From Polytrichum commune (taxonomy: Eukaryota > Streptophyta > Polytrichopsida > Polytrichales > Polytrichaceae), in the NCBI GenBank assembly GCA_950295325.1, contig OX485803.1, forward strand, positions 35,107,554 to 35,171,553: a DNA stretch of 64,000 nt, written 5' to 3'. Under the pieces are notes generated by a model, which had not been told where the DNA came from, ran no database searches, and saw only the letters and a list, made by a program, of their open reading frames with translations. Positions 47,980 to 60,589 of the stretch are shown one piece after another. Position 1 is the first letter of the stretch. Every line of letters starts with the position of its first letter. Made by a program: the position numbers and the translations under genes.

Positions 47980-48460
47980 ACCTACAATCTGCCGAGGGAA
48001 TCATGATGTGCTCGATTTAATTGGCTAGAGCAGACCTTCATGGAACTGATTCCTCTCTAGCAGCACTCAATTCCTGTGCACGGCAAGGAGGTAACATCAG
48101 ATACATAGCAGTCACGGGCCGGCCATGGAGATCAGGCATTACCAGCATATGAGACCTAGACAACTCGTCTTGAGAAGGTGAAATCTCTTGCAAATCTGCT
48201 ACAGTGGTAGGTTTTTAATATGGAGACCACTAGGAGAGAGAGAATTAAGCAACGCCGAGCAAGGTTGTAAGAGAATTAGCTGAACAGCAAGTCAGAAAAA
48301 TATGTGCGAGTCTTTAAGAAAATAATGGCGAAATGGGTGATTTGTACCTCAATCATGACGCTCGACAATGGACGCTGGTAGATGATCTCTATTGGTACAG
48401 TACCCCAGGTAGTCAACCGCAAAAACCTCCTGCACATTTCAAAAAAGTTCATGTCCATCA
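47980..48460 (-). other. Possible exons 3' of the receptor kinase
   Basis: Two stretches bounded by splice-like signals on the minus strand: about 48349-48431 (after tgtgcag, ending before gtacaa) and about 48042-48201 (after gtagcag, open for 50 codons with MPDLHGRPVTAMYLMLPP, ending TGA). No single frame joins the two cleanly and no product is recognised. They may be 3' untranslated exons of the receptor kinase or part of an unknown gene. Confidence 0.2.
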
Positions 48461-48516
48461 GAATTTAAGCAGTTTGTGCTTATGCGCTCAGATTAGTATG
48501 CGCAGCTGGCCATGGC

Positions 48517-48958
48517 TGACAATGTTTTCAAGAAATTGTAAAGGTCCAAGAACACCACGAGGCATTCGAGAATCATGGAGCAAAACGTCGAAACTGGAAC
48601 ATGTCTGACAAAGTTATCAAGAAATTGTAAAGATCCAAGAACACCATGAGGCAATCGAGAATCTTGGCGCAAAACGTCGACACTGAAACTTGTCTCATAA
48701 TGTGATCAAGAAATTGCAAAGATCCAAGAACATCATGACACATTCTAGAATTTCGGACCAAAACGTCGAGACCTGACCCTGTCTGACAATGTTATCAGGA
48801 AATTATTTAGATTCAAGAACACCATGAGGCATTCGAGAATCCTGGCGTAAAACATCGATACTGGAGCATGTCTGATAATGTAATTAAGAAATTGTAAAGA
48901 TCCAAGAACACCATGAGCCTTCGAGAATCTTCGAGCCAAACGTCGACAGACACTGGAA
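48517..48958. repeat. 89-bp minisatellite, five units
   Basis: Units begin near 48517, 48606, 48697, 48784 and 48873. Each contains variants of 'caagaaattgtaaagatcca', 'agaacaccatgaggcattcg' and 'caaaacgtcgacactg'. It lies about 100 bp past the receptor-kinase stop codon, probably within its 3' untranslated region. Confidence 0.85.
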
Positions 48959-49062
48959 CCTGTACTCATTGCAAATGATACCAGAATCATGTCGATCACT
49001 AAGATCGAAATGGAGGATAAGGAAATTTTAATTACTTGTTGCATGAAGGGGCGGAGCGGCGG

Positions 49063-52000
49063 CTAGACGAGGTTGAGGTCGAGGACCGTGGGGGACTGCG
49101 GAGCTTCTTCGATATCTTTAAGAAACTTGACGACCTGCAGCATGGTCGGGCGCCGCACGGGATCCTCAGCCGTGCACAGGTTCGCAACGTGCAGAACCTT
49201 GAGCATCTTAAGCTTCCACGGCCCGCGAGAGACTTCGGTATCCAGAGCTTCAGGTGCCTCGCCTTTCTTGATCATTTGTCTCACCCAGCCTACCAGGTTG
49301 CCGCCCTCGATGTCCTTGAAATCGTCTCTCGTCGGCTCCTTCCCAGTAAGAAGCTCCAGGAGAATGACGCCATAGCTGTATACGTCGCCCCGAGTGGTGG
49401 ACCGCCAGCTCTGGCCATACTCAGGTGGAATGTAACCGAAGGTACCAGCGATGTCGGTGCTCACGTGCGTTTCATAGGCGCTGATTAACCTCGCCAGCCC
49501 AAAATCAGCCACGCGAGGCTCAAAGTCCGCATCGAGGAGGATGTTGCTCGCCTTGATGTCCCGGTGGATGATGTGCGGAATGAAACCGTGGTGGAGGAAA
49601 CATAAGCCACGAGCGGATCCCATGGCAATCCGGAACCTCTTCGGCCAATCAAGAACTTCAACTGCATCCGCACGGTTTCGGAGCCACAGATCGAGGCTCC
49701 CGTTCACCATGTAATCATACACCAAAAGTTTCTCGTCGCCGAAGGAGCAGTAGCCAAGCAGCGGCACAAGGTTGCGGTGCTTCACCTTCCCTAGAGTTTC
49801 CATCTCCGCAAGAAACTCTCGGTTCCCTTGCGACAGCCCTTGGCCTAGTTTCTTGATGGCGACGATTCGCATGTCCGGCAGTGTGGCTTTATACACCGTT
49901 CCGAATCCGCCATCGCCGATGATGTTAGTCTTGCTGAAATTGTTAGTGGCTCGCAGGACGTCAGCCAGGGTTAGTCTTAGCAATGGTTGCTCGAACATGG
50001 CCACATTGATGCTCAGCGGCTCCTTCATCTTGCTTAAGCTCATACAAGCGCCTGTAGACTCCTGAACCGCCATGTTGAGCTTCGCCTTCTCCAAATCCTT
50101 GGCCTCCACCTCCTGCTTCAGCTGCCGCAGCCGCAACGCCACAAAAACCACGCTAAGCATCGCAACGATGCTCCCGAGAGCGATCCCAAGGATCGCTCCC
50201 GTACTGATAGGAAAGGCTGAGGAATTTGTGCTCATTGTTCCGGGGCACATCGTTTGGAGTGCGTCGCCACATAGAGCTCTGTTTCCAAGAAATGATGCCG
50301 CAGTGAAGGATGTGCATCTTCCTTGATTTGGAATAGAACCGAAGAGGTTGTTCTCCGAGACGTTCAAGAATGTAAGACCAGGAAGCTCGCACAAATCTGA
50401 AGGGAACGGACCGCCGAGGTGATTCTTCGACAGGTCAAGGTAGTCAAGCTGTGCCAAGCTGCCCAGCTCCACTGGTACAGGCCCGGTGAGCTGATTCTGA
50501 TGAAGATCAAGGTAAGATAACCCTGACAAGTTGCCAATCGTGGAAGGTATCTCCCCTGTGAGTAAATTGAAGCTGAGGATAAGAACTTGCATCTGATGCC
50601 ACACCGAGCTCTCAGACAAGAGCCCTACGATGGTGCCGGACAGAAGATTCTGCTGCAAGTTGAGCCCTACCACAGACACTAGGTTCGACATCGAGGCAGG
50701 AATGCTCCCACTCAGCTGGTTGTTGCTCAAGTCCATGTGCGAGAGGCCGGTAAGGTTACCAAGAGTTTCCGGAATAGCACCTGTGAGCAGGTTCCCAGTC
50801 AAATTCATCTTCACCAAGCTCACAAGATTGCCAAGCTCTGGTGGAATCGGTCCAGAGAGCTTGTTAAACGCCAGATTCAATCCTTGCAATCGGTGCGCAT
50901 CGCCTAACTGCGGAGGAATGCTCCCGTTGAACTGATTGTTTGACAAATCCAGGGAACTTAGATTCGTCAGCTTCGATAGCTCCGGAGGTATCAACCCCGT
51001 GAAGAGGTTGCCAGCGAGCATAAGCTCAACAAGAACCACGCAGTCTCCCATTTTCGAAGGAACACTGCCACTCAGACGGTTGTAGGAGAGGTCCAGCACT
51101 CCATGATGCTGCACAAAGCTCGATTGAGGCACTACGGAGACTTGGAAATCGGTGGCAATTTCGTCAGGAATTACTCCGGTTAGCTGGTTGTGCGATAGAA
51201 CCAAGCAGTCCAGATTCACGAGCTGACCGATTTCTTTAGGAATTGGACCTGACAAGGAGTTATTTCCGAGGTTGAGCGTCGTTAGCCTCACGCAGTTGCA
51301 AAGCTCCGCAGGAATCTGACCGGTGAAGTTGTTTCCTTGCATCGAAAGAACCGTGAGCTCCGAGAGAGACCCGATCTCTGGAGGAATGCTACCTTCGAAA
51401 TTGTTGTTGTCAAGAACCAGATACTGCAACGCACTCAAGGTTCCTACCAGAGGCGAAATTACTCCACTTAAGTTATTTTCTGACAGGAGAATCTCCATCA
51501 AAGTCTTGGAACTCCAGAGCTCATTCGGCAGTTTCCCGGAGAAGCTGTTGGACCCCAAGGACAGAATCAGTAGTTTAGGGAGCGTTGCCAAGTATGCTGG
51601 AATTTCACCGGACAACCGATTCGCAGTAAGATCAATCTGCGCCAAGTTGGTGCACTTGAGGAAGGTCTCAGAGATGTTCCCGATCAGCTGATTGTCGTTC
51701 AACATGAGAGTGTCGAGGTTGACCGCATTGCAAAGCTCCGCGGGGATGGTGCCCGTGAGCAGGTTGTTGTCCACTGCGAGATGGTGCAACGTCTGGCAGT
51801 TGCCAAGCTCCGGCGGAATGAACCCGGTGAAGAGATTGTTTGAGAGCAAGAGCGCGGACACATTCTTCCAATTGCTGAGCCATGCAGGTATGGGACCTGT
51901 GAGTTGATTGTTCTCCACCGAAAATGAGAGCACGTTCTGTAGATTCCCAAGCTCCGGTGGAAGAGGCCCGCTCAGCGAATTGAATGCCAAATCCAGAACC

Positions 52001-53377
52001 TGCACCCACAACACAAAATGATACAACTAATTTCAAATTTCAAGAACAAATCAAAACCACTATACATGCATGCAGTGACCCATGATAATGAAAGTCCTGA
52101 TGACCATGCACGTTTCGAAATTGTTTATGATGATTATAGAAAGTATTGTTTATAGACATTTTGGAATGATCGAGGATAGATGGAAAGAATATGTTGGGAG
52201 TACCGACCTCGAGGTGCGTGCAGTTGGCAAGCGATGCAGGTATTGAGCCATTGATTTGCACGAACGGCAAGTTGAGGGTGATGAGATTCTTAAGCTCACC
52301 GAAAGACTCCGGGATGACGCCAGAAAAGTAATTTCCACCGAGGTCCAGTTTCTGAAGAAAAGCGCACTTGGAGAGCTCCGGAGGTAAAGGACCGGTGAAT
52401 CGGCCATTGCCCAAGTACAAACTTTTCAAGTTGGTCAGATTTCCGATGTCCGCAGGGATACCACCCGTTAGGGAGTTCCCCCCCAAGTCAAGCTCCACCA
52501 GCGAGACCATGCTCCAAATCTCGGCGGGTATGGTGCCTGTTAACGAGTTGTTGCTGAGATCCAAGTGGGAAACTCCAGACAGCGTGGCCACCAAGGGTGA
52601 AATTGGGCCCGAAAACAGATTCGAATTAAAATCGATGTGCTCGAGGCGCGACATGGCCTGCAGCGCTGGGAGAGTCCCGGTGAGGGAGTTCGAGCTCAAG
52701 GAGATGTGCTGCAAATTTTGGAGGCGGGAGAGTTGCGGTGGCACAACTCCCTCAAAGGAGTTGACGTTCAGGTCCAGCCATTGCAGCTTCATCAACGATC
52801 CCAGCTGCGGTGGAATTGCCCCACTGAGCGAGTTTTCGGCTAAGATGAGCGTTGTCAAGTTCACCAGATTTTGAATCTCGGCTGGGAGGCTCCCAGAGAT
52901 CACATTGTAGCTGAGATCCAAGTACTCCAGGTTCACGAGACCGAAAATTTCAGCAGGGATGACTCCTTCAATCAGAGAGTTCGAGTTAAGGTCCAGCAGC
53001 AGCAGCTTCTGGAGGCTCCCAAGCTCCGGGGGTATGGCTCCGGAGAGGGCATTCGAGCTCAGGTCCAGATATTCCAAGCTCTTCAGCATTCCCAACGACG
53101 GAGAAATGGGTCCTGCGATTCCAGCGGCATATAGTGAAATATTGGTCACTTGATTCAGCGTGTTGCAAGTGATGCCGGTCCAACGACAGGGGGAAGAAGT
53201 AGCTGTGCTCACCCAATCCACCAGTGGGTCTGAATTTGTTAGCTCCTTCTTAAATGCCAACAGAGCAGTCATGTCGGTACTAGTACTACTCATCTGACCT
53301 TCAGTACTCGAGCAAGTGAAGAGCAAAACGATGAGTAGAGTGAGGTCGGCGGCGACGGCGGCTCGTGCCATTTTCAT
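49063..53377 (-). CDS. EMS1: EMS1/EXS-type LRR receptor kinase
   Basis: Two exons, 52208-53377 and 49063-51999, joined at CTCGAG|GTCGGT and GTGCAG|GTTCTG, giving 1368 residues. Order: signal peptide (1-27), LRR N-cap with the Trp/Cys pair around PCRWTGITC (near 65-75), about 30 plant-type LRRs (LxxLxLSxNxLSGxIPxELG) to about residue 960, a transmembrane helix near 987-1010, and a kinase from about 1080. The kinase has the P-loop GDGGFGTVYK, VAIKK, HRDIKASN (near 1200, an RD kinase), ADFGLAR (near 1221) and GTFGYIPPEY. The kinase is very close to Arabidopsis EMS1, which perceives the secreted protein TPD1 in anther cell fate and acts through BES1-type factors; in a seed-free plant the role may differ. 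The ectodomain is longer than in EMS1 (1192 residues in total). All catalytic motifs look intact. An upstream ATG-ATG pair (53377, 53371) makes the exact start uncertain by two codons. Confidence 0.94.
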
Positions 53378-54600
53378 CGAAGTTCACTACTCTTCGATCG
53401 CAGCCCTAACCCAGACCAAGATATAATGTGTTGTAAAAAAATTCACCTCCACATAATGCCTTCCGATCGAGCAAGCGCTAATGAAGTTGCAGAAGTTCCA
53501 GCTTCCTTTGAGTGCCTCGTAGAAAGCGGATTACCACAATTATAACCTTTTTTTTCCTGTACAAGGTTATACTGCAAGAGATCATGTATGTTCTTAGCGA
53601 GAGAATGCAAGCTACATTGTACAACAGAGTTTGCAAGACTGAGCTCTTCCGGCTTGAGGTTTGTGGATCCCCCTGCCACCTTTCACAAGAAGGCTCGCAA
53701 GAACACTGCATTTCAAGGGACTGTACTGAAACACTGCAGTTTGCGCCATCGCAAAGTTGCTGATGATACTTAGAAAAATGACATAACAGCCGATTCTACG
53801 CCCACTCTCCCATTGTTTTGATGGCCATTCGTGGGCGTAGCCCAAGCTTCCTTTTCCTGCAGCCAACCTTTTCGTAAGCTTTCAAACCCCGCCCTCCTTT
53901 ATCCTTCACTGTAGTCAAGCTTGTGCACTCACTACACTACTCGCTTATAGAACACAAACCAACCCATCACTCCAATCTCCCAGCTCCCACCACCAGCAGC
54001 CGTTTTGTGCCTTTGACGCTCCGCCTGCCTCCACTTCTCCTTGCTGATGCTTCGGCAGGTGGAGAACTACAAGCCACCCCAACTTCTTCTTCTTCTTCTT
54101 CTTTTGACTTGCAGAACTTAGTTAAGTTAGGACGACTTGCTGCTGCAGCTGCAACTGTTCCGGCCAGAACTTGATGGTGATGATGAGTGCAGCTCCCTGC
54201 TTCCAATTTCAATGCAGCAGCCGCTCTGACCCAGTGGCCGCAATCGAGTAGCTTGAAGGATTGGTCGTGGACCCGATCGCTCCCTCTCCTCTCTCTTTCT
54301 AATAGACTGGTTAGTACTTGCTGCAGGCTTCTTCACCTTGTGCCATCGCTGTTGCTGCTGCTACTGGAGCTGGGCTGGGCTGGGCGGCCAAATCACGGGT
54401 GTCAGGCCCTCCCTTCTCCACTGAAGCCCACGTTGCATTCATTATTCGCTTCAAGCAATGCACTAAGTGTAAGTAACCTCCTCTGCTTTCTTAGCAAACT
54501 TACAACTAACTCACAACCAAATCACCAGTACAGCCCAGTCGACCAACCGACACCCACCCGATACTAGATAGGCATTGGGTCCCCATCCGAGTAGCACTAG
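53378..54600. promoter_or_regulatory. Upstream region and possible leader of the receptor kinase
   Basis: GC-richer at 53900-54570 with a (TTC)n run at about 54088-54105, which on the minus strand is GA-rich and typical of plant 5' leaders. Open frames of 80-126 codons occur on both strands but none has a recognisable product, so I treat the stretch as leader/promoter DNA. A separate plus-strand gene is not excluded. Confidence 0.3.
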
Positions 54601-57280
54601 AAATAATTAAACAGCTCGGGCCTGTGGGTGGCCCTGTGGTGTTGTGGGCACTTCCAGCTGCACAGACATGCATCTCTGGCCGTTATGGTTTGGTGAGAGT
54701 TGCCTTGTCTGATTAACTTTCACGAATCATAAAGATTGTTGTTTTCAGTTACATACTTAACGCAGTTGGCAGAAGTTATAAGAGGTCAAAGTGAACATTC
54801 TCTTTCTTTTTAGTATTTCAAGGTCTTTTTTCAGGATGTAGATTTCAATTTTTCCAAAACATTACTCATGAAATTGCATTCAAAGCATGGTTATCTTTTA
54901 TACTTCATCTAGCATTTGGATATTCAAATAATAAAAACAGATTGGCAATCTGATCACTTCAAGATCATATCATGCTTGCAAACTTTCTATAACTCTATAG
55001 CATCTGAAGTATCAACCAATATAATCAAGCTTCTCATCAAAGTAATGAGGATTACATGATCATGAGGAATTTTGAAACCAATTCACTTCTAAAATCATTA
55101 TAGGAGGACCAAAATATTTCTAGATGTTTAGCTTTATGAATGCAATCCTTTGATAGTGTGTCACAATTTTTTGGGGGGGTAATATTGATAGAAACTCTTG
55201 GGTATGATATTGTATAGCACATTTGTAAAACGCTTTACCCCCCATGTTCGTGTAGACATTTGAGGGTTAAATGATTACATAGGTCCTCACAATCGTGTCA
55301 ATTATAAAATCTAAACCGATTTGACATATTTTGAACACATAGTCCGATCTCAATTGAGACATGTCTTTTTGATGTCCATTCTTAACTCTCAAATATAGAT
55401 GTACGTCCTATTAAGGAGAGTTACCACATATACCTTCAGTTGTGTTTGCTACTCTCAATCTGGCTCTTGAGTGAAGGGGGGGGGTATGCTTAAGCTAAAA
55501 GTTATGGATCATGCGCTTTGAACATGAAGTTGATTGTAAAGGAGAATACATTTCAATTGGAAATGTACTGGAAGACACCTCTGATGTTTGGAAAAGGAAA
55601 TGTGGGAGATGGATATATAAGGGGAGACACTTCTTGTTTTGAGTGTAAAGGGAAATAGGAGAATTGGAAATATAAGAGGAGAAACCTCTCATTTTCAAGC
55701 CCCGACCATGGTGGAGACTGGGTTCTATGATTGTCCATGACCAGTGAGTTGTCAATAGTGATATATGTTAGTCTGTTTCAGACCTCATGACAATAGTTTG
55801 AGGGACTAAATGTTCCTTAGTCTTTTCAAGAACATACATATAAATGATCAATTTAATTCCTGGAAAAACAACGTGACCTAATGATGCAGTGTTCAGCAGG
55901 TCCAATATCTTTATGCTCTGCTGCTCGAAGAATGTTGGTGGGTGGGCTGCGATTTCCGCCCTTTTCTACTAACTTACCAGGTATTCTAGACGCGCGAGGA
56001 TGCATTGGTTGCCCGCTGGATCCACACTGTCGGCGTGAAAGTCGTTTGAACCCCGCCGTACTCCTATTGGTGCCCAAGATTTCTGACACCTAAGTTTGCA
56101 CATGATTTCATTGAAAGGCATTTTGTGTATATTTTCTTCCTAATGTTGCATTACCCCCACAATAATATAGTAGATAATCAGTAGTTGTTGAGACAAATTG
56201 AAAGACCATCAAGAGTACCTACATTACATCTTGATCTATGGGGCATCTATTTATGAACTCAGATAGGAGAACCTATGACTCACCTATGACCACCCAAGTT
56301 TCTTCCATCCTTTGATGAGTTACGATCTCATAGTATAACGTTACCGTAGGGTGTTGCCTGGTTCAAATCGAAACAAGTATTTTTTGGATGAGATTTGCCA
56401 TGTGTTGTATCCACATTGGTCAAGACTGTGTTCAATCCATCATGGAAATCAACTTATTTGGCATTCAAAGTGTTGAACCATCCAACACATCCCCATAGTA
56501 CTCAACTTACAATGATTCAATTTGTTCTCTTTTGGTAAACCTAGTAAAACTCATTTCCCTCTCCTCCAACCACCTTAAATTAAAATCTAATAGTGAATCA
56601 ATACTCTGAATCTTTTTTTTAACTTTAGAATATAAAAAACAACCAACTAAGATTTTCCCATGCGAGAAGAATATGCTCTCCCCCACCTAATATTATTAAG
56701 AGAATTGGTCGTAGATTCAATTCTCAATGACATCATCACATAGGTAGAGATAGTTTGCATCGAATTCTTAAGTATGAGTTAGGTAACTTCCTACTCACAT
56801 AGAATCATTGATATGTGCAATTCGACTGCCCCACCCTAATTTATCGACATTCCACACTACTTTGAAACTTTATTACCACCCGTTTACGTTTTCTTTTAAT
56901 CACATGTTGGTATGCAAATGCATAAACAAAGTTATGCGTTTATGTGATCCGATGATTTATGTCATGGATTATAGTTGACAAGTGTCATGTGGTTCATTTC
57001 GAGGTACCTATGGGTGTGGGTCCATGCGTCACATGGGTAAAACGGCTTCACAGGAGTTTCATATCGATTGAACATGTTTCAACATTATCATCAATCAATT
57101 TCAGCGCTCCCGTTCTATTGAGTATAGATAATTTTCTTGATTAGGGTATCAAACACGTCAACATATAACACACAGAGGTGGGTCACAGGCAATGAACAGG
57201 GAGAAAGAACCAACCGCTAGTTAGTTACGGATGAACCAGTTGAATAACCGGTGACGAATAACCGGTTGAAGTTGAAGACG
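54601..57280. other. Gene-poor DNA with dispersed-repeat fragments
   Basis: Minus-strand repeat fragments lie at about 54640-54810 and 55300-55440 (shared with 540-830 and 21310-21610). A GC-rich patch at 55880-56090 is open on both strands but unrecognised. Confidence 0.35.
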
Positions 57281-57290
57281 GACTTCAGGG

Positions 57291-57897
57291 CAATGATCGG
57301 GGAGAGCTTTGGGCATGCGTAACCGGTTGGCCACTTTGTTTCGCCGAGGTGGCACTACACAATTGGCTCTGAGCACACAGGTTTGCAGACAATAATCTCG
57401 ACATCCTAGCCGGTTATGATCTCGCAGCACCCAAATCTCCAGCGGCGCCCAAATCTCAAATGCTGGAGGAAGACGACATCGTTGAAGAAGACGACATGTG
57501 ACCCACTGTTTAGGTCACCTGCGCGGCTCAACAAAGCGGCCAACCGGTTGTGTCCGGTAATCGTCTTATTGGAACCGGTCATCAGTGCAGAACATGTTCT
57601 GTCCAGCTGGCTCGCCCTCGCGGACTCGCCACCTTGACATAACCAGTTCTGCACCGATAACCTTTCCAATAAAATGATTACCTAATACATAATCGGTTGA
57701 GATCCATGTGTTTGCAAGTCCAACCGGTTACATGTTGACGACATCCTCCGGTTTTCCTTCATTAAATTGGAGGTATATTCTTCTATAAATTCCTCTAAAA
57801 CGATCCGTAATTTTCCTGCAGTCATGAACTTCAACCGGTTATTTCTCAAACTCCACCGCTTCATCTGTAACTAACTGCCGGTTCTCCCCGATCATTG
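57291..57897. mobile_element. hAT-like non-autonomous element with perfect 8-bp target duplication
   Basis: 607 bp with terminal inverted repeats CAATGATCGGGGAGA / TCTCCCCGATCATTG, flanked by cttcaggg on both sides (57283-57290 and 57898-57905). The 8-bp duplication and CA...TG ends fit the hAT superfamily. No transposase is encoded. The inside has many 'aaccggtt' motifs. The exact target duplication suggests a recent insertion. Confidence 0.85.
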
Positions 57898-58650
57898 CTT
57901 CAGGGAAGTTACCGATCGTTTTGGAGGATTTTAGAGAATATACCTCGATCTCGTAAAAGGAAAAACCGCGAACAATGTCAACATGTAAGTTAACCGACCG
58001 GGGTTGGACTTGACTTGAAAACACTACTAGGATCTCGACAAATTGATTATGCCCGGACAAAAAATCTCCCTGGACACTGGCCATGGGTGGGATCTCAAAA
58101 CTTAAATTGCATGTCCCATTAATCCAATAACTACTCATGTGCCCAGCGAGTGGGGATTTCGGGTTCCGAGGATTGTGAGGACAAGCACACCGCACCAAAC
58201 GGCTGAGCTGCCACACAAGCCGTGATATATGGGAGGGAGGCAGCGTTCATCAAGATTGAAGCCCTCATGTGAGTTTCATTTTGAAGGGCTTCCAAATTTC
58301 AGCCGTTCGTTTGAAGGGCGGGTTCAAATCCAAGACGTCGATCTAAGAGTATAGAAATGAAATGCAACACTCATATTGTATTAAACTTGTGCATGAATTA
58401 GATGGTACATGTTTTCGGTACAATGTGAAATGTCAAGAGTCAGCCATCGAACTCCACTTCTTGTAGTGACAATGCCCTACGCTTGTTGGTTCTTGTGGTG
58501 GGTAGATTATATGGAGGACTTCAAGTGACGTCTTCGTTTTCAATTTGGGGTTGCGTTTTGAAGGGTTGTTTTGAGAGAGGTATATTTTGAAAGGCCAAAT
58601 CGAGTTTGAAGGGCACTGAAGACTTCAATCTTGAACACTGGAGGGAGGGA
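57898..58650. other. Gene-poor DNA
   Basis: No gene recognised. It ends in a (GA)n microsatellite at about 58662-58690. Confidence 0.35.
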
Positions 58651-58689
58651 AGGAGAATTCCTTGGAGAGAGAGAGAGAGAGAGAGAGAG

Positions 58690-59600
58690 TATACGAGCAT
58701 ACCTCTCATCTATCCAACATATAAAATTGACTTCCTAAAGGTTTGTTGCCAATGTTTTTCAAATGACTTCGTGTAGACTGACTATGGGTCTTTGAAGCTA
58801 ATTTTTGTGTCAAGTCAATTATAAAAAGTAATCGTTGGGATGCATATTGTTTCAAGGCTTTTGGGTTGGATGAATGCGAGGTTTATCTATCTTCGATTAA
58901 TTCCCTCTCGCCCTTGGCTAATTGTCCGCCCTCATGGAGGCAATCATGTAAAGGTTCATGAAGAAATAAGTCAGCCTCCTAAATGTTGGGTTGTGACTAG
59001 ATGAAGAGAGGGAAGTGTCGCATACAAGCATAGTACCTCCTATCTATCCAACATAAAAACTTGACTCCCTATAGGTTTGTTGCTAGTTCATCGCAAATGA
59101 CTTTGAGTAGACTAGTTTTGGGTCTTTAAATCTAATTCCGGTGTCAAATCAACTGTACAAAATAACCTCTCGAATGCATACTATTTCAAGGCTTTTTTTG
59201 TGTTGGATGAATGCGAGGTTTGCTCATGTTCGATAATCCCCGCTCTCCCTTGGCTTGTTGTCTACCCTCATGGGGGCAATCATGAAGAGGTTCATGGAGA
59301 ATAAGGCAACCTCCCAAATGTTGGGCCGTGACTAGATGAAGAGAGGGAGTTGTCGCATACGAGCATACCTCTCATCTGTCCAACTTAAAAACTTGACCCT
59401 CTATAGCTTTGTAAAGTATGGCCAATTCATCTCAAATGGCTTGGACTACTCTAATTTGAGGGTTTTAGAACGAACTCAAATCAATTAAAATAGTAACCTT
59501 TGAGTTGCATATTAGCTCAAGGTTTTTTTTATGTTGAATGAATGAGAGGTACACTCGTGTGCGATAATTCCCTCTCTCCCCTAACTAGATGTCTTGCATT
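58690..59600. repeat. 335-bp tandem array, about 2.7 units
   Basis: Units start near 58690, 59025 and 59360, each opening with 'acgagcatacctctcatct' or a close variant and containing 'gttggatgaatgcgaggttt', 'ctcatgg.ggcaatcatg' and 'gtgactagatgaagagaggg'. Units are about 80-85% alike by eye. Confidence 0.75.
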
Positions 59601-60589
59601 CTAATTGGGCCCCAGAAATCTTACCTATGGTGAGAACGCATTTGACTAAATCATGTACTATAACATGCAATACTCCATTTGGTTGATTTCACCCCAAAAC
59701 TATCATCAACGACCTCCATTTAGGGCATTGGAGATGTTATAGGGAGGGAGGGAGAATTTTCCTCCTTGCGGCCAACTCAATGAAGACATTGAAGATTTAA
59801 TAGAAACAGTTTTCTTTCAATTATAAAAATTGTCCTTAATGTTTGTAAAATGCGCACATTTATTTAATGAATGATGTCTAAGTGCATATAAAATACCACA
59901 CAACGATATATCGGCTTGTTTCAAACAATCCACATACCAATAATGCACGTTATCATCATTTTCAAATCCCAACATCTTTACATAGTGTCGAAAGTGCTAA
60001 ACCTATAAAGGGGAATTGAATTACATTCATGTGCCTACACTTTTAGATAACGTCACAAAGTTCATCACTGACTCGTGGCAGTAGCCTTGGGATGGAGCTT
60101 GACTCTTCATATATCCTTGTCTCCTCATGGGGCAACATATCTATCCATCTATATGTATGTATGTTACACACACCACAAGAGATTTCTAAGTCGCCTAGGT
60201 CTCTAAACCAACCATTCAACAACCTCTTCCCCCCCCCCCCCTTAAATTTAACTTGAACGCATGATATAACACAAAACTTACTTCGTTTAGTTAATTTGAC
60301 ACTAAAATCAACATCAAAACCCCGATATGCAGTTTAGCCACGAACCAATTTTTTCTTTAGGTTTGTTGAGGGAACCACGTTTCCGAGAGCCTGAGCCCCA
60401 TGTTACCTTGGAAAGATATTTTTTCATGGGGAACGAGCTCCAAGAAGCCTGGCCCCAAATGTTTGGTGGTACTTCTACACCAATACACCAGCAGCAAGTG
60501 AGTCACAATTGTACACATGCCACTTTGTCACCGTGGAAGAGTAGTTAATATTGACGCAACAACTACGAGTGGATCCGGAAGAAGACGAA

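Noticed and set aside
49036-52874. Numerous plus-strand frames of 60-168 codons
   Set aside because: Antisense shadows of the receptor-kinase coding sequence; regular LRR periodicity produces them.
54187-54567. 126-codon plus-strand frame with a Leu run
   Set aside because: It lies in CT-rich DNA that is better explained as the GA-rich leader/promoter of the receptor kinase; no recognisable product.
55880-56093. tRNA-like or SINE head (ggttcaaacga on the minus strand)
   Set aside because: Only a partial B box; no A box, cloverleaf or shared body with the SINE family could be made out.
58662-58690. GAGA promoter element
   Set aside because: A plain (GA)n microsatellite next to a tandem array, with no gene beside it.
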